Both the position numbers and the translations under genes were made by a program. Shown one piece after another: positions 53,001 through 62,804 of a stretch of 64,000 nucleotides of DNA (position 1 is its first letter; every line of letters starts with the position of its first letter). The notes beneath the pieces were generated by a model. The model ran no database searches. It saw nothing but the letters and a program-made list of their open reading frames with translations, and was not told the origin of the DNA. Source of the DNA: Craspedostauros australis (lineage: Eukaryota; Bacillariophyta; Bacillariophyceae; Mastogloiales; Achnanthaceae); the NCBI GenBank assembly GCA_026770025.1, contig JAMXDE010000074.1, forward strand, positions 62,001 to 126,000, read 5' to 3'.

Positions 53001-53994
53001 AGAGCCACCACTTCGTCTTATGCGACCTGGTCATTCCATTCGAGCCTGGTACGGTTTTGCAGATGCATCACAAGCCGGATTTGGCGCTTCCCTTCAGGTC
53101 GGCAATGAGATTGCCTTCCAGTACGGCGAATGGACCTCAGAAGAAAATGAAGCCAGCACATCAAACTGGCGTGAGCTCAAGAACTTGGTCGAAGCCTTGA
53201 AAGAATGGACTGCCAAGTTCAAGCTGGAAGGGAGCGAGGTGTTCCTCTTCACGGATAACTCCACAGCTGAGAGTGCGTTTTGGAAGGGAAATTCAACTTC
53301 CAAACGCTTGGCGGACCTGGTGCTCGAGATGAGACTGCTTGAAATGAGGTCAAACATGATCTTGCACGTCATACATGTCAGTGGAGATCGGATGATACTT
53401 CAAGGCACAGACGGATTGTCTCGGGCTGATCACAGCACCGGCGTTATGGCTGGACAGAGCATGCTGCAACACATCCCTCTCCACTTGCAGCCATCAGATC
53501 GAAGAGGCAATCATCTCAAGGACACCATGAGAACATGTATGGAGGGAATCGAATACGAATGGCTCACCCCTGAAGGATGGTACAGTACGGGCCAACGGCG
53601 AGGCAATTTTGTATGGGAATCTGCTCCTGCAGCTGCGGATGCGATGATCGATCAGATTGGCAAAGCTCGGCACAAGCGACCCCAGAACCTGCACGTGGTC
53701 TGCATACCCAGATTAATGACTGGTCGGTGGCGGAGGAAGCTGTTGCGGTTGAGTGACTTCTACTTCAAGGTTGAACGGTGTCATGAATGGCCTGCTCACC
53801 TGCTGGAGCCTTTGTTTGTCTTCATTTGTCTTCCTTATCTCTCTTGGAACCCCAGACTCGACGAACAACGCAAGTTATTGGAAGAACCAAATGAGGTTCT
53901 GCTGCAGCGAGGTGTGTGGGAAGCTGATCCAATCAGGTGCAGGCGTGTTCTGCGCGAACTTCTCCAGTCCGCGCGGGCCCTTTGCCCCCTGTAG
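50077..53994 (+). CDS. DIRS-like element ORF2: reverse transcriptase and RNase H
   Basis: This frame is the direct in-frame continuation of ORF1 after one TGA. Its first ATG is at 50788, about 230 codons in. The first 600 residues are Ser/Pro-rich and unrecognised. RT follows: DIRMVYDATASGLNDAVW, FMADNDIGEMFLNF, AAMGLKSSPYQAVQAMLFAEE and the catalytic AFIYVDDVRP (YVDD at 52462-52473). RNase H then shows WYGFADASQAGFGASL, NWRELKNLVEAL, LFTDNSTAESAFW and GTDGLSRAD. The C-terminal 150 residues contain HVVCIPRLMTGRWRRKLLRL and HLLEPLFVFICLPYL, in the place where DIRS elements often carry an extra domain. It copies the element RNA into DNA in the infected lineage's own cells; there is no integrase. 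Confidence 0.9.
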   Translation, partial: DTAPESAVAVDGVDSRPSLHGVTRGTVGRRLRRTDCCAGVVALRCPAWVFDLDSLGLSVGFIAGWSGSDEDGAIIRQLLPLVVLQPAAPSVAQLNSVNLLLAEHSITKSLFSAVDASSLVVVASLHRSRWLPPGWSARSWRVEHSQVGGVTDAVGSPTIFWRCPSPPQGPLQIHSVPRTLHSVLDDKQSSQHWHPPPPSLNVGPLRVVRVDAVKVYGKPVLHPGGLIPIGCLRSAFVMAPSVFGRGRWCARPLRSFERLRALDFPDTVALTLPSASASALPGKLFFSVLSQLCTFNEGGTFLFDSSSFATGCRPASSPPSSAGRGLSPSAAVFIPGSAAAASSAHQVTTNSMSLPSSGDSMPLTSSLHTISSVSPPASSPTNGNSSCTPDSTDSSAASHPPITTWVAPSELQRSVLEEAEWNRRAQKATKSDDASIPTHLWMDQLVKGSANQWDMADMQNLEAGCNGLRRWMLGWWSRRVTTSFWRCYCRHHPSLRRVTTKVVAVSTDGIYRWNRKGRARYAAWRRQRRQSSPDIFDAACDAIARACRSTWWNWDDGSRPLFWRWAKEYQTIIQEGLPVHFQSSPPSYTQLQRNANDPHIRDMMAAKLCKVRQKRYIIPGTVHSLTSFFGVPKGETDIRMVYDATASGLNDAVWVPGFPLPTLDTRLRAVGTNTFMADNDIGEMFLNFMLHPCLKRVCGVDITHYLTEEDPKAGNKLVWERWDRAAMGLKSSPYQAVQAMLFAEEAILGSHTDPLNVFQWSQVRLNLPGSVNYNPSLPWVSKLDTNGNIAADAFIYVDDVRPTGGSQDICWRATKRVGHMLAYLGIQDAARKRRAATRTPGPWTGAVVVAHDSGVYATATQEKWDKGRDQVASVLADLVKSDTIERKKLERIRGFLNYLCQTYKPMTPYLIGFHLTIDGWREGRDADGWRILSYINQTTSTHVATGDATPPPEYVKPAPRLASDLEALHQFFAPPEPPLRLMRPGHSIRAWYGFADASQAGFGASLQVGNEIAFQYGEWTSEENEASTSNWRELKNLVEALKEWTAKFKLEGSEVFLFTDNSTAESAFWKGNSTSKRLADLVLEMRLLEMRSNMILHVIHVSGDRMILQGTDGLSRADHSTGVMAGQSMLQHIPLHLQPSDRRGNHLKDTMRTCMEGIEYEWLTPEGWYSTGQRRGNFVWESAPAAADAMIDQIGKARHKRPQNLHVVCIPRLMTGRWRRKLLRLSDFYFKVERCHEWPAHLLEPLFVFICLPYLSWNPRLDEQRKLLEEPNEVLLQRGVWEADPIRCRRVLRELLQSARALCPL

Positions 53995-55354
53995 GTCAGC
54001 TTGGTGCGGCTCGTGCTATGGCGAGATTGGAGACAAGAACTTTCCTGTCCAAACTGCCAACGACGATGACGGCATCGATCTCACTCCGGATATTGACAAG
54101 ACTCGCTTCCGAATAGCCCGAAACGGTGACCATCTTATGGTGCCGTTTCAGTGCGATCGCTGTCACTTCCGCAATATCATGCTCCGCGAGCCACTTAACC
54201 ACAGACAACAGGATCGAGAGATGCTTGTCTACATTCGACGAGCCAACCTCGACGCCTTTTGGAGCAGAGAACCATCCACTGTCGCGGCAAATCTTCGCGA
54301 AGCCCGACGCATGGAAGCTTTTGCGGATCGGTTGAACATCCCATCCATCAGCGCTCCAATGGGTCCCTTCCCGCTTCAAGACTCGTGTGGCATGGCTGGA
54401 GCAATGGCAGTACTCGACAGGTCCTTGGATACAGGTCGCTATGCGACCAATGTTCAATGGGAGACCTTTCGACGCACCAGGTCGGCCATCACCAATATTC
54501 ACCAAGCGGGTGTTGCTGGACTTGGAGAGTCTGTCATGGCATACGAGAGGTCCCGCATGTGGATGTCAAGTGTGCCATCGCATCAGTTCTGGTTCACTCG
54601 ATTCATGGAAGGCACCCACAGGAGAGTGGGGCAGATCCGCAAGCCAGCTCGTGCCTACACCATTGACGAGATCCATGGGCTGGAAGCTCTGTTGGAGCAA
54701 GAGTGGAGAATGGACAACAATCACTCCCGGCGCAAGAGAACCGCAGAAGTGGCTATGCTTACAATTGTGGCCTTCTGCACCGGGCTGAGGGGAGAGGAGA
54801 TGCTACAAATCGACCTTTTTGCTACCTCTTCGAGTCTCAAGCATCTTCAAGATGCGAAGCTTCCGCACGCACGGCTTGCCATCATCGGTCGCACCAAGGG
54901 CAACAGGCATGATGGAGCACGATTCGACGTTCCATGTGTGAAGACAACTTCAGGTACCGGATTACAACCTGGCAAATGGATCAAGCGAATGGTGCAACAA
55001 GTCGAAGGTGCGGGACTTCGTAATGGCAAGCTTTTGACAAGGAAACTGAATCCGCCAAGGCTCCTGGAGTTCCGGGACGACGTACATGTGGCGCTGGAGG
55101 CCTTGCAGGCCCAAGGCATAATCGATACAGAGGTGGATATCCGAGACAAATACGGTCTTGACCGCTCAGCTCGCAGAGGGTCCACTTCTCACGCGATCAA
55201 CATGCGTGTTCCAAGAGATATCATCATGGCAAACAACAGATGGCGAACCGAAGCCAACTCAGTCTCGGGAAACCCAAGACTGGACATGGTGGACACCTAC
55301 TCAGCACTGGAGTCACTGCTTCCTGCTGTGTTGGAGTACTCGAAGCAGATGTGA
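53783..55354 (+). CDS. DIRS-like element ORF3: tyrosine recombinase
   Basis: The first ATG is at 53783, inside ORF2 and in the +1 frame; overlap is about 210 bases. The N-terminal part has two CxxC pairs (CGSCY and CDRCH), a possible zinc ribbon, then a helical core-binding-like region (RRANLDAFWSREPSTVAANL). The catalytic domain shows FCTGLRGEEML (Arg at 54788-54790), RRGSTSHAINMRVP (His 55190-55192 and Arg 55205-55207), NNRWRTE (Trp 55241-55243) and VDTYSALESL (Tyr nucleophile candidate, 55298-55300). The enzyme inserts the circular DNA copy by strand exchange through a 3'-phosphotyrosine. The frame is intact to the stop at 55352-55354. Exact assignment of the middle catalytic residues is by motif order only. 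Confidence 0.85.
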   Translation: MNGLLTCWSLCLSSFVFLISLGTPDSTNNASYWKNQMRFCCSEVCGKLIQSGAGVFCANFSSPRGPFAPCRSAWCGSCYGEIGDKNFPVQTANDDDGIDLTPDIDKTRFRIARNGDHLMVPFQCDRCHFRNIMLREPLNHRQQDREMLVYIRRANLDAFWSREPSTVAANLREARRMEAFADRLNIPSISAPMGPFPLQDSCGMAGAMAVLDRSLDTGRYATNVQWETFRRTRSAITNIHQAGVAGLGESVMAYERSRMWMSSVPSHQFWFTRFMEGTHRRVGQIRKPARAYTIDEIHGLEALLEQEWRMDNNHSRRKRTAEVAMLTIVAFCTGLRGEEMLQIDLFATSSSLKHLQDAKLPHARLAIIGRTKGNRHDGARFDVPCVKTTSGTGLQPGKWIKRMVQQVEGAGLRNGKLLTRKLNPPRLLEFRDDVHVALEALQAQGIIDTEVDIRDKYGLDRSARRGSTSHAINMRVPRDIIMANNRWRTEANSVSGNPRLDMVDTYSALESLLPAVLEYSKQM

Positions 55355-55761
55355 TACATCTGCGGGGACGACGAGGGGGGAGAGAACAGGTCCATTGTGC
55401 CAGCACACACACTGCCACACTGGAGCTGATTCAAGCTAGGTGCCATCATCTTCGCTCACCCAATATTGACCATAAAAGGACAACCATGGGAACTTGACGC
55501 TGTCGTTCCAAATGGCTAATCCAGGAAAATATATGGGCACGTATCTGGAATCGAACTACATGTTCTTCCATGCGTTGCGAAGCTCTGCCTGCCACCAATG
55601 GCGTGAGGACTCGGTCGACTGATTGTCGGCCGGTCCACAACTACCCCCCACGTTAGCACTTCAATACAGTAGAGTAATAAGTATACTCCTACGTATTGAT
55701 GTACCACCGTGTGACAATGTGAAGGAAGCTGCACAGGTCGCAATGAACACACAGGATGACC
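55355..55761 (+). other. 3' end of the DIRS-like element
   Basis: About 400 non-coding bases. A short box resembling the TFIIIB-recruiting B box of tRNA genes occurs on the minus strand (GTTCGATTCC near 55545), but no tRNA fold is seen. Confidence 0.5.
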
Positions 55762-55807
55762 GGACTACTTTTCACTCAGTGTGTTCCTTGTCGCACCTTG
55801 AAATTAT

Positions 55808-55832
55808 TTTGGCGCGAAATTTTGGCGCGAAA
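55808..55832. promoter_or_regulatory. Tandem E2F/DP-type sites in the solo LTR
   Basis: TTTGGCGCGAAA occurs at 55808-55819 and 55821-55832, identical in spacing to the pair in the full-length element. Confidence 0.7.
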
Positions 55833-56492
55833 CCTCCCACCAACAAATACGGAACAATCACCCTTTTCCCTCCTTCTCCCACACTCATTCATGAATCACC
55901 ACTGACTCAAACACTATCCGAAGTCAATGGGATCAAGATACCCTGGGAACTATGTGCTCTCCTGAACTATTGTAATGCAGCCAACCTGAATTCCATTGTC
56001 AGCCAAACAACCTGACAACCTTGCATGACAACAGCCAAGAGATCCTCCCTGCTTCAACACACGCAGGGAATCTTACATCAATTCCTGCGGCCTGACAACC
56101 TGTGTTCTCAATCCCAAACCTCAATCAAGTTGTCAAGGCTTAGTACTCGAACGTAGAACGACTACGATGAGATACTGGAGAAAGAGAGAAAGAGAGGACC
56201 CGTCCGCCCTCAGCACTGAACCTCTGAAGGTCAGTGCAGAGCCGCACCATTCAGACCGACTATCGTTTCTTCATCCTACATCTCAAACTGATCAACTCAC
56301 AATGCAGACTATTCAAATAACCAATAGCACAACTTAAGATCAGCACTACAGCACTAATCTACTTCATTGTCACTAACTACTAATCCCCAGACGGTCGCCC
56401 CACGTTGACTTCACCATCAGATTCCCAGAATCTGGCAGTCAACTAGGCCATCCCTTCCGGATCGTGTCACAACAGCACACGAAAATCCAACT

Positions 56493-56497
56493 CCTGC
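56493..56497. other. Target site duplication CCTGC (right)
   Basis: Second copy of the 5-bp duplication of the solo LTR. Confidence 0.85.
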
Positions 56498-56760
56498 ATT
56501 TACCTTTTTGGCGCGAGACTCTTCGACTTCGTCGAACGCAACAGCCTCCTTTCTTTTTTCCTCCTCTTTCATTCACGAACCATCACTGACTCAATGTCGA
56601 GATCAATCCGAGCCCAGTCATTCTTGGAACTATGCTCTCCAGATCCAACTAACTGCAACTCGTCTCGATTTCCTCTTTGTCTATGACAACCACATTGTTG
56701 TCACGGTCACAGCATGGATATCCAACTTACTTCAACTCAAGTAAGGGAATCCAAAGGTGA
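56498..56760 (+). repeat. Old, diverged relative of the Copia LTR
   Basis: In the same order as in the 753-bp LTR one finds TTTTGGCGCGA, CTCCTCTTTCATTCACGAA, CCATCACTGACTCAA and TTGGAACTATG with CTCTCC, separated by diverged sequence. It keeps one of the two E2F-type sites in altered form. It is clearly older than the adjacent solo LTR. Confidence 0.6.
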
Positions 56761-56828
56761 ATTCCAACCACAGCCACTGTTGCATTCTCAGCTCTAATGA
56801 AGTGCTGAGCTGTTATCCTCTATGCTAC

Positions 56829-57670
56829 TGTCGAGATGTGCATATGTGTATGTGCATTGCTCACCCATTGTTCTCTTATACTCCATGCACAGAAGGTACA
56901 ACTACATTCGTGTCAATAGTGAACTGTGATTTGTCAAAATCACATCACGAAATTGAATACAGAAAAATAGGGAGAATTTCTGAAGGAAATTTGTAAATAA
57001 TGATTTCTGAGAGCATTAGGAATCCTGTCTGTCCATCAACCAACTGAAACGTATGGCATCGAGCAAGGCTCGATGCACTTCCCAACTACACCTCAAATGA
57101 TGATACTCTTGCCAGACCATCGCATCATCAGTGGAATATGAAATCTGAAGGACCATGGAAGGCAGCAGCTGACGTCAACAGGATGCCATCGTGTCACCAT
57201 GTTGACATCTGTCTCCACATCAGATCAAGAAGGCAAAGATTCGATGACCGAGAGACATCAAGATGGTGGATATACAAGGAGTTGAGACAAGATGCTGGCA
57301 ATTACTTTGCGGAGTAGTGGGCCAGTAGAGAACAAACTGACAGAGTATGTATCGAATATGGAGTACATATCAAGCACAGAATATCATGTGGTATGAACAG
57401 GCAATATTGAGAGAGAGAGAGAGAGAGAGAGAATACGATTCTGAGCAAGAGAGCATCTTGCATGCCGACTCGTAGTCAGGCTGACCAACAGAAGACACCA
57501 AGAGTATCGGACCAATAGCAGAGACTCCGAGAGCATCGGAATGCCAACGCAATGAAATAGCAAACAGAATTGTAACAACCATCACCTTCTTCAGCAATTG
57601 CAAGAGAATCTGTGAGCAGAACTTGCCAACACTGAAGCAGCATGAAGCAACGAAATCAGCCATGCCATTC
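56829..57670 (+). repeat. Diverged solo LTR related to LTR block 1, inverted
   Basis: It begins TGTCGAGATGTGCAT, the start of LTR block 1 on its coding strand, and follows it through landmarks such as CATTCGTGTCAATAGT, AACTACACCTCA, CAGGATGCCATCGTGTCACC, the GA run (57409-57433), ACCAAGAGTATCGGACC and AACTTGCCAACA. The right end is uncertain. No internal domain is attached, so it looks like an old solo LTR. Confidence 0.7.
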
Positions 57671-58185
57671 ACTTGAGCAACAGACAAAACGGAATTGGAT
57701 GCGGGCCTTTGGAAGACTGCCAGCCGAGATTGGACGAAGAAGCAACAAATTTGTGTCCCAGAATGCCATGGACTCTACGCAGTTACAAATGGTCACCAAC
57801 GAAAAAATTCCGAAATCACGCCCGTACGTCGTCCGTATGAAAAGGTCGATAAAGGGTCAAAAGAGGCATCGAGATGAACAGGGAAGCGGAGACCGTTTGC
57901 TGACAATGCACACATCAACAGAGAGCTCTCACTCTCCTCTTTCCAATGATGTGAAGATGTCGGGCAACGGCCGTCAACTCATCGGATGGTTGCTTGTGCC
58001 GTCGGCGATACGCCAATGGTTTCCAAAAAGTGCAAACAAAAAACGGAAGTTAGCCGATGGCCGCCAGAGTGCCGTACTATGGGCTGATGGCAGCGATGCA
58101 GATCGGCCACGATCGAGAATGACAATAACCATCGCTCCAAAATGTAGCCAGCAGGATGGATTCTACGACCTACTATAATTTAATA
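57671..58185. other. Host DNA between two insertions
   Basis: A plus-strand frame (57642-58178, 178 residues, Lys/Arg/Ser-rich) starts inside the LTR relative and has no recognisable domain; I do not call it a gene. The last bases (58180-58188) would supply the original stop codon of the minus-strand gene at 62.8-63.2 kb. Confidence 0.45.
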
Positions 58186-58190
58186 CCTGG
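58186..58190. other. Target site duplication CCTGG (left)
   Basis: CCTGG lies directly before the left TIR and again directly after the right TIR (62841-62845). Confidence 0.75.
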
Positions 58191-58282
58191 AACACCCAAC
58201 ATTTTGTCCGATTTTCACTTTTCTAGCTCGTGACTTACCTTAACGGGACTTAATACACGGCGTTGAGACAGAAAAGTGAATA

Positions 58283-59381
58283 GAGGCCTATCGCATTTCA
58301 CATTCACACCCCTGTGTTCATGTCACATGTGGCACTCACGTTCGGATTTCACATTGGTACTCGTGACTAGTTCGTGACCTACTCACAGAGACGACCAACA
58401 TGACTGAATCGGCTTCTCTTCTGTAGAATAGAGCTCTAGTTTAGACTGTTCTGATATGATTGCTCCTTGCATGTTATCGCATCACTTGTTGATACCAAAG
58501 GTTGATAGGATCATTAATGGGTGTGCTCTGAGTTGCACACAACGCACATCCCTCTTTTTTCTCTTATGAGCTTCGTGTTCTGAGAGTTTCGCTGCCATCT
58601 CTTCTGTCTCAACTTTGCTACTAACAGAGGTCCGGTAACATATGCGCAAGCACTTTGTCCCTGCTGATTCATAGCTTGTTCAAGGCTCTGTTGCCAATAT
58701 CGATGACAGAGACCTCTTGATCACTGTATCATGGAGATGGATCAGCAGTTTGTTGTCCAATAGAAGGTCTCCACGCAGTCTACACAGAACTATTGCGATT
58801 GCGCGTTGGGTTGGTTGGAGACCAACAACGACTTCCGATATGGCAGTCAGGATCTCCAAAAGATGCAAGATGCGCGTTGGTCGAAGTCCCTGGTCGTATC
58901 TGACTACACTAGTCCTCAGAGCATCAGGAACACGCCGCGGATGTTGTATCGGGTGAAATAGGATATGAGCAAAGATTCCTCAGCTGGATCATAAAGGGGG
59001 CCTTTTATATTTGCGCGCAGATATCATATGTGAAGCTTACAGGCATATTCGACATCGTAATTGCTCTCTATCGCTCCATGCACCCCTCATTCGGAATGCT
59101 AGTTTAATCATCACTAGCATCTCAAGAAACTATCAAATGTACGACAAGGACGACTCAACATTTCTGCAAATGAAGAGAAATGATTGGCCATTGGTTTCGT
59201 TCCAACACGTGGAAGGTTGGCTTGCCGGGACTGCAATGTGAAACTCAATTGTGTTTTTGGCTCCTAAAACGCAATCAAGTTTCACTTTCCGAGGGGGAAG
59301 TTCGCATGTTGCCCCTCCAAAAATGTCATTATCAGGTTATTTTGTACCGTGGGACTCCCAATGTGAAATGCGATAGGCCTC
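58283..59381. mobile_element. Nested 1.1-kb TIR element
   Basis: Perfect 22-bp terminal inverted repeats starting GAGGCCTATCGCATTTCACA lie at 58283-58304 and 59360-59381, flanked by TA on both sides (58281-58282, 59382-59383). It interrupts the outer TIR arm: the right arm of the outer element is continuous at the corresponding place. The TA dinucleotide suggests a mariner-type MITE. No transposase is encoded. Confidence 0.75.
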
Positions 59382-59462
59382 TAATCAGCCGAAATCCCAA
59401 AAAGCATGCTTAGGGTTACGCTATTTACCTTCAACTGTGGTTCGTTCACGCCCAACAAGAGA

Positions 59463-59670
59463 GACCGGACAAAACCGGAGAAACTAGGTCAGACCGGACA
59501 GACCGGACAAAATGACCGGACAAAACGGACAGACCGGACAGAACGACCGGACAAACCGGACAGACCGGACAGACCGGACAAAACGACCGGACAAACCGGA
59601 CAAAATGACCGGACAGACCGGACAAAACGGCCGGACAGAATGGATAGACCGGACAAAATTAACGAACTTA
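59463..59670. repeat. CCGGACA tandem array, left arm
   Basis: Some 18 imperfect copies of GACCGGACA with or without an AAA spacer occur. It mirrors the array at 62505-62685. Confidence 0.9.
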
Positions 59671-60754
59671 ACGGACACTGTTTAACGGACAGTGGCCCAA
59701 ACCAGCACTGAAGGTTGGCGCCGCGACGCGCGATGGATCAAATGGGAGCAACATTGCGAGTGTCTGGGTTGAGCGTGGAGGACTACCTCCGGCAAGTATT
59801 TTTGGTTGATGCGATTAGTATGTGGAAAGTAGATAGCAAAAGCTGTGAAGAGTGATGCTGGTTCTTAATGTTTCGTACTCCATTCTGAGACACTTTGCTC
59901 AAGTTCAATACGCTCTACTCAATTGAGGGTTGCCGTGCTTGGTTTCAAGATAGAAAATAAGCTTGATTTGTCGCACTTCCTGGTAGATGTGTTCTTTGAA
60001 TTTGCGTTTTCCAAATTGCACATATATACTGGTCAGGTTTGCTGCAACTCTGATGGTGTCACCTTCGTTTGTTCAACTTCTAGGATGTCTTGTTGGAGGA
60101 GCATACTTGCAGTGGACATGTTGAGCACCAAGCCTCCACAAGAATTCATTGCTTCTCTTGGGTGTATGCATCTATCATGTTCCAATGAGGCCAATTCCAC
60201 CATGGGATGCAACTCTTTCTTGCCCAACTGTTTCCAATGATCGCGAAGGTGAGCTTCAAACTGGCTGAGCACAACATCAACAAACTCAGCCATGTGGAAG
60301 CAGCATGTGTCCCACACTTCTGCAGCAGATAACTCTTCTTCAGTCATTGGCAAGACACCATCTAGCAAGTCCTGTAGAATGATGAATTTTGCTTTGCTAG
60401 CCTTTCACTTGATACAACCCTCTCTTCTTGACATGGTGGGGATGTTTGGAGTATACTGTGGTGTTTGTGCTATGTCTTGACCACTCGTTTCTTGTTGATT
60501 CTGTGGAACAATGATGATTTCACTCAGGATTTGGCTTCTGTGCAATTCTTCGAGCTTGGCATGATGCCTGGCTGTCTGAGTTCCTGAGAGATGAAACGAG
60601 AGAGCTTGCCCCAAACATTCAAGAAGAACGAACTGTTGCGAAAATTCAAGCTTGTCCATCCACGGATGCAGGAGCAGCAAGAAGCATTCTTCGATTGGAC
60701 TGCTTGATGTGTTGTGCCAAGAATAGACAAAGAACAGACCAAGTTGCCAAGTAC

Positions 60755-61158
60755 CTGCAGCAAACATAGAAGACAATGACAAGACAGTGATACAACCAAA
60801 GTGAGGACAACAGAATGCAGAGAGAGGAAGCTCACAAATCAAACTTCATTCGTTCTTGCTCTTTGCTTGTCATGATGACAGTGCCTGCTTCGAGGTATGC
60901 AGCCACAGGAACAGCATCATCAAGGTCTTGGACTTCTCTCACTATGGTGATCCACAACCATGATCCATCTATCCCACTCGTGCTGCAAAATTCCACAACA
61001 CTTTGGCTATGACACGACTTGCACTCCACATACTCTGATGTCTTCCTTGCATTGGATGACAATGATTGGAGTCCTGTGGAAAATGCCCTCAAGAATGAAT
61101 ATTTCTGACACAGACTTTCTATGTTGAAACTTCTTTTTTCTTGACTCAATGCTTGCAC
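60755..61158 (-). pseudogene. Possible spliced gene remnant inside the TIR element
   Basis: A minus-strand frame (61158 down to about 60836) reads CSTSGIDGSWLWITIVREVQ and KEQERMKFDL. It is followed by a good intron candidate of 81 bases: donor GTGAGC at 60835 and acceptor TTTGCTGCAG ending at 60755, which would continue as YLATWSVLCLFLAQ. Further minus-strand frames lie at 60033-60368 and 60405-60650. I do not recognise the protein. It could be the element's own decayed transposase or captured host sequence. Confidence 0.3.
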
Positions 61159-62504
61159 ATTGCAACAGCATCAATCTCACAACCAAGAACACAGCAATGA
61201 TGTTGACAAATCCTCAAGTAGGGAAGATCAACCAAAATGCACCAAACATATTGGCAATTTCACACCTAATGGAGAGAATACCAATGACAACAAAGCCAGA
61301 AGCATTGCCACCACATCACATCAACAGAAGCCACACATACCCTCTGTACAAATGCTTGTTGTTTAACCATTGGGTGTCCTGGAACAAGGCTTTATGGCTG
61401 AACTGGTCTTTGCCCTTTGTTTCTTGACATGACAATGGATCAAAGAAATACCATGTTCCAATCTCACTATGCATCTTGGCCAGAAACTAATTCAGGTATT
61501 TGGGATGACATGCACACAATGACTACTTCCGCAGCAAAGATATCACAATATGACAACACTGGAAGAGGCTTCTGAATGTTCCTTGCAGTTCTATGCTTTC
61601 TATGGACCAATCCAAAGAATGCCAACACCCTTGATGCAGCATATGGGATATTTTGATAGTATTCAATATGGAATCATCTATGATGCTGGATCAAAATGAT
61701 TGCAGCAATGAAAGCTGACATGATTGTTTGGCCAAGCTCATTGAATGATCAAGAGGGAACAGCTTTCATTGCCACAGTTGACAGCACAGATTTTCATGTA
61801 TGGGAGTAGAAACACTCAACACTCAACACAGATCTGGCATGGGGCTCGAAGAAGTTCAACCACGGTGCTCTCAAATACGAGATCGCAATCACTGTGTGCC
61901 ACTCAAAGTGTGTTTGGATCCACGGGCTCCACCAAGGAGGTAAACATGACTTGACTATTTGTTGTGAAGGATTGTTGCATCAGATCACAGGCAAAAAAGT
62001 CATCATGCTTGATCGTGGGCACAGGACAAGTCGTATGAAAAAGAATATGATGTGAACACCAAATGAGCTCGATGGGCCAGAACTTGAAAACTTCAAGAGC
62101 AGAGCACGGTTGCATCATGAGACCTTCAATGAGAGACTGGGGTTCTTCAGCGTGCTGGAGATCACTTTTTGCATGGCACAGAAAAGCAGAAGCATGTGTT
62201 TGAAGCCATTTGTGTCATTGTGCAATACCATCAGGATGATGGAGCAGAACTCTTCGAGATTTGATGTCATACCACAAAACATTAATAAGAACAACACACG
62301 TATTGCAATAGAACTGGGCATTTGCATTGGCATGATGCCATACTTCAGTGCAAAGCTGGCTTGTTGTCTTGTTTCGCTGATCTGTTCTTGTGGTTTGGGT
62401 TGGCTTGCGTCACTCCGTGCGAAGTAGTTTTGTCTGTTTCTTCACGATCCAAATGTCCGTTATATTCGATTAACCGTCCGTTAACTAGTTCGATAAATTA
62501 TTGA
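61159..62504. other. Centre of the TIR element without clear coding
   Basis: Short broken frames only. Nothing with a recognisable motif. Confidence 0.4.
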
Positions 62505-62685
62505 GTTTTGTCCGGTCTGTCCGGTTTGTCCGGTTTGTCCGGTCTGTCCGGTCTGTCCGGTCGTTTTGTCCGGTCTGTCCGGTTTGTCCGGTTTGTCCGG
62601 TCATTTTGTCCGGTCTGTCCGGTCGTTTTGTCCGGTCTGTCCGGTCTGACCTAGTTTCTCCGGTTTTGTCCGGTCTCTCTCGTGC
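62505..62685. repeat. CCGGACA tandem array, right arm (inverted)
   Basis: TGTCCGGTC units form the reverse-complement partner of the left array and would pair with it in a foldback structure. Confidence 0.9.
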
Positions 62686-62804
62686 CTGGACCAACGACAA
62701 TTGAATAGCAATAGCGTAACCCTATCTACGATTTTCAGGATTTCAGGCGATCCACTATTCTGTCTCAACGCAGTGTATTAAGTCCCGGTAAATTAGATCA
62801 CGAG

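Larger units (their letters stand above)
47428..55761 (+). mobile_element. DIRS-like tyrosine-recombinase retrotransposon, 8.33 kb
   Basis: It fills the gap in the solo LTR with no duplication or loss of LTR bases, as expected for recombinase-mediated rather than integrase-mediated insertion. It encodes a Gag-like ORF1, an ORF2 with RT and RNase H, and an ORF3 tyrosine recombinase overlapping ORF2 in the +1 frame, which is the DIRS-group arrangement. All three frames are open, so the copy may be intact. I did not find the split direct or inverted terminal repeats typical of this group by eye. Confidence 0.88.
47406..56492 (+). mobile_element. Solo LTR of the Copia family, split by a DIRS-like element
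   Basis: The first 22 bases of the LTR (AGTTGAAGTTCATCTAAAGA plus AC) are at 47406-47427 and the remaining 731 at 55762-56492. Together they make exactly 753 bp, the length of the intact LTRs, and the E2F-type sites keep their position (69-93). With the flanking CCTGC duplications this proves a solo LTR, inserted first and later split. It differs from the full-length element's LTRs at a modest number of bases. Confidence 0.92.

Noticed and set aside
55500-55620. Possible tRNA or tRNA-derived SINE on the minus strand (GTTCGATTCC)
   Set aside because: The T-stem does not pair and there is no acceptable A box or acceptor stem.
57642-58178. 178-residue plus-strand frame
   Set aside because: Starts inside an old LTR relative, has no recognisable domain and is of low-complexity basic composition.
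59463-62685. Plain satellite DNA reading of the CCGGACA arrays
   Set aside because: The two arrays are exact mirror partners inside a TIR element with a target duplication, so they belong to a transposon structure.
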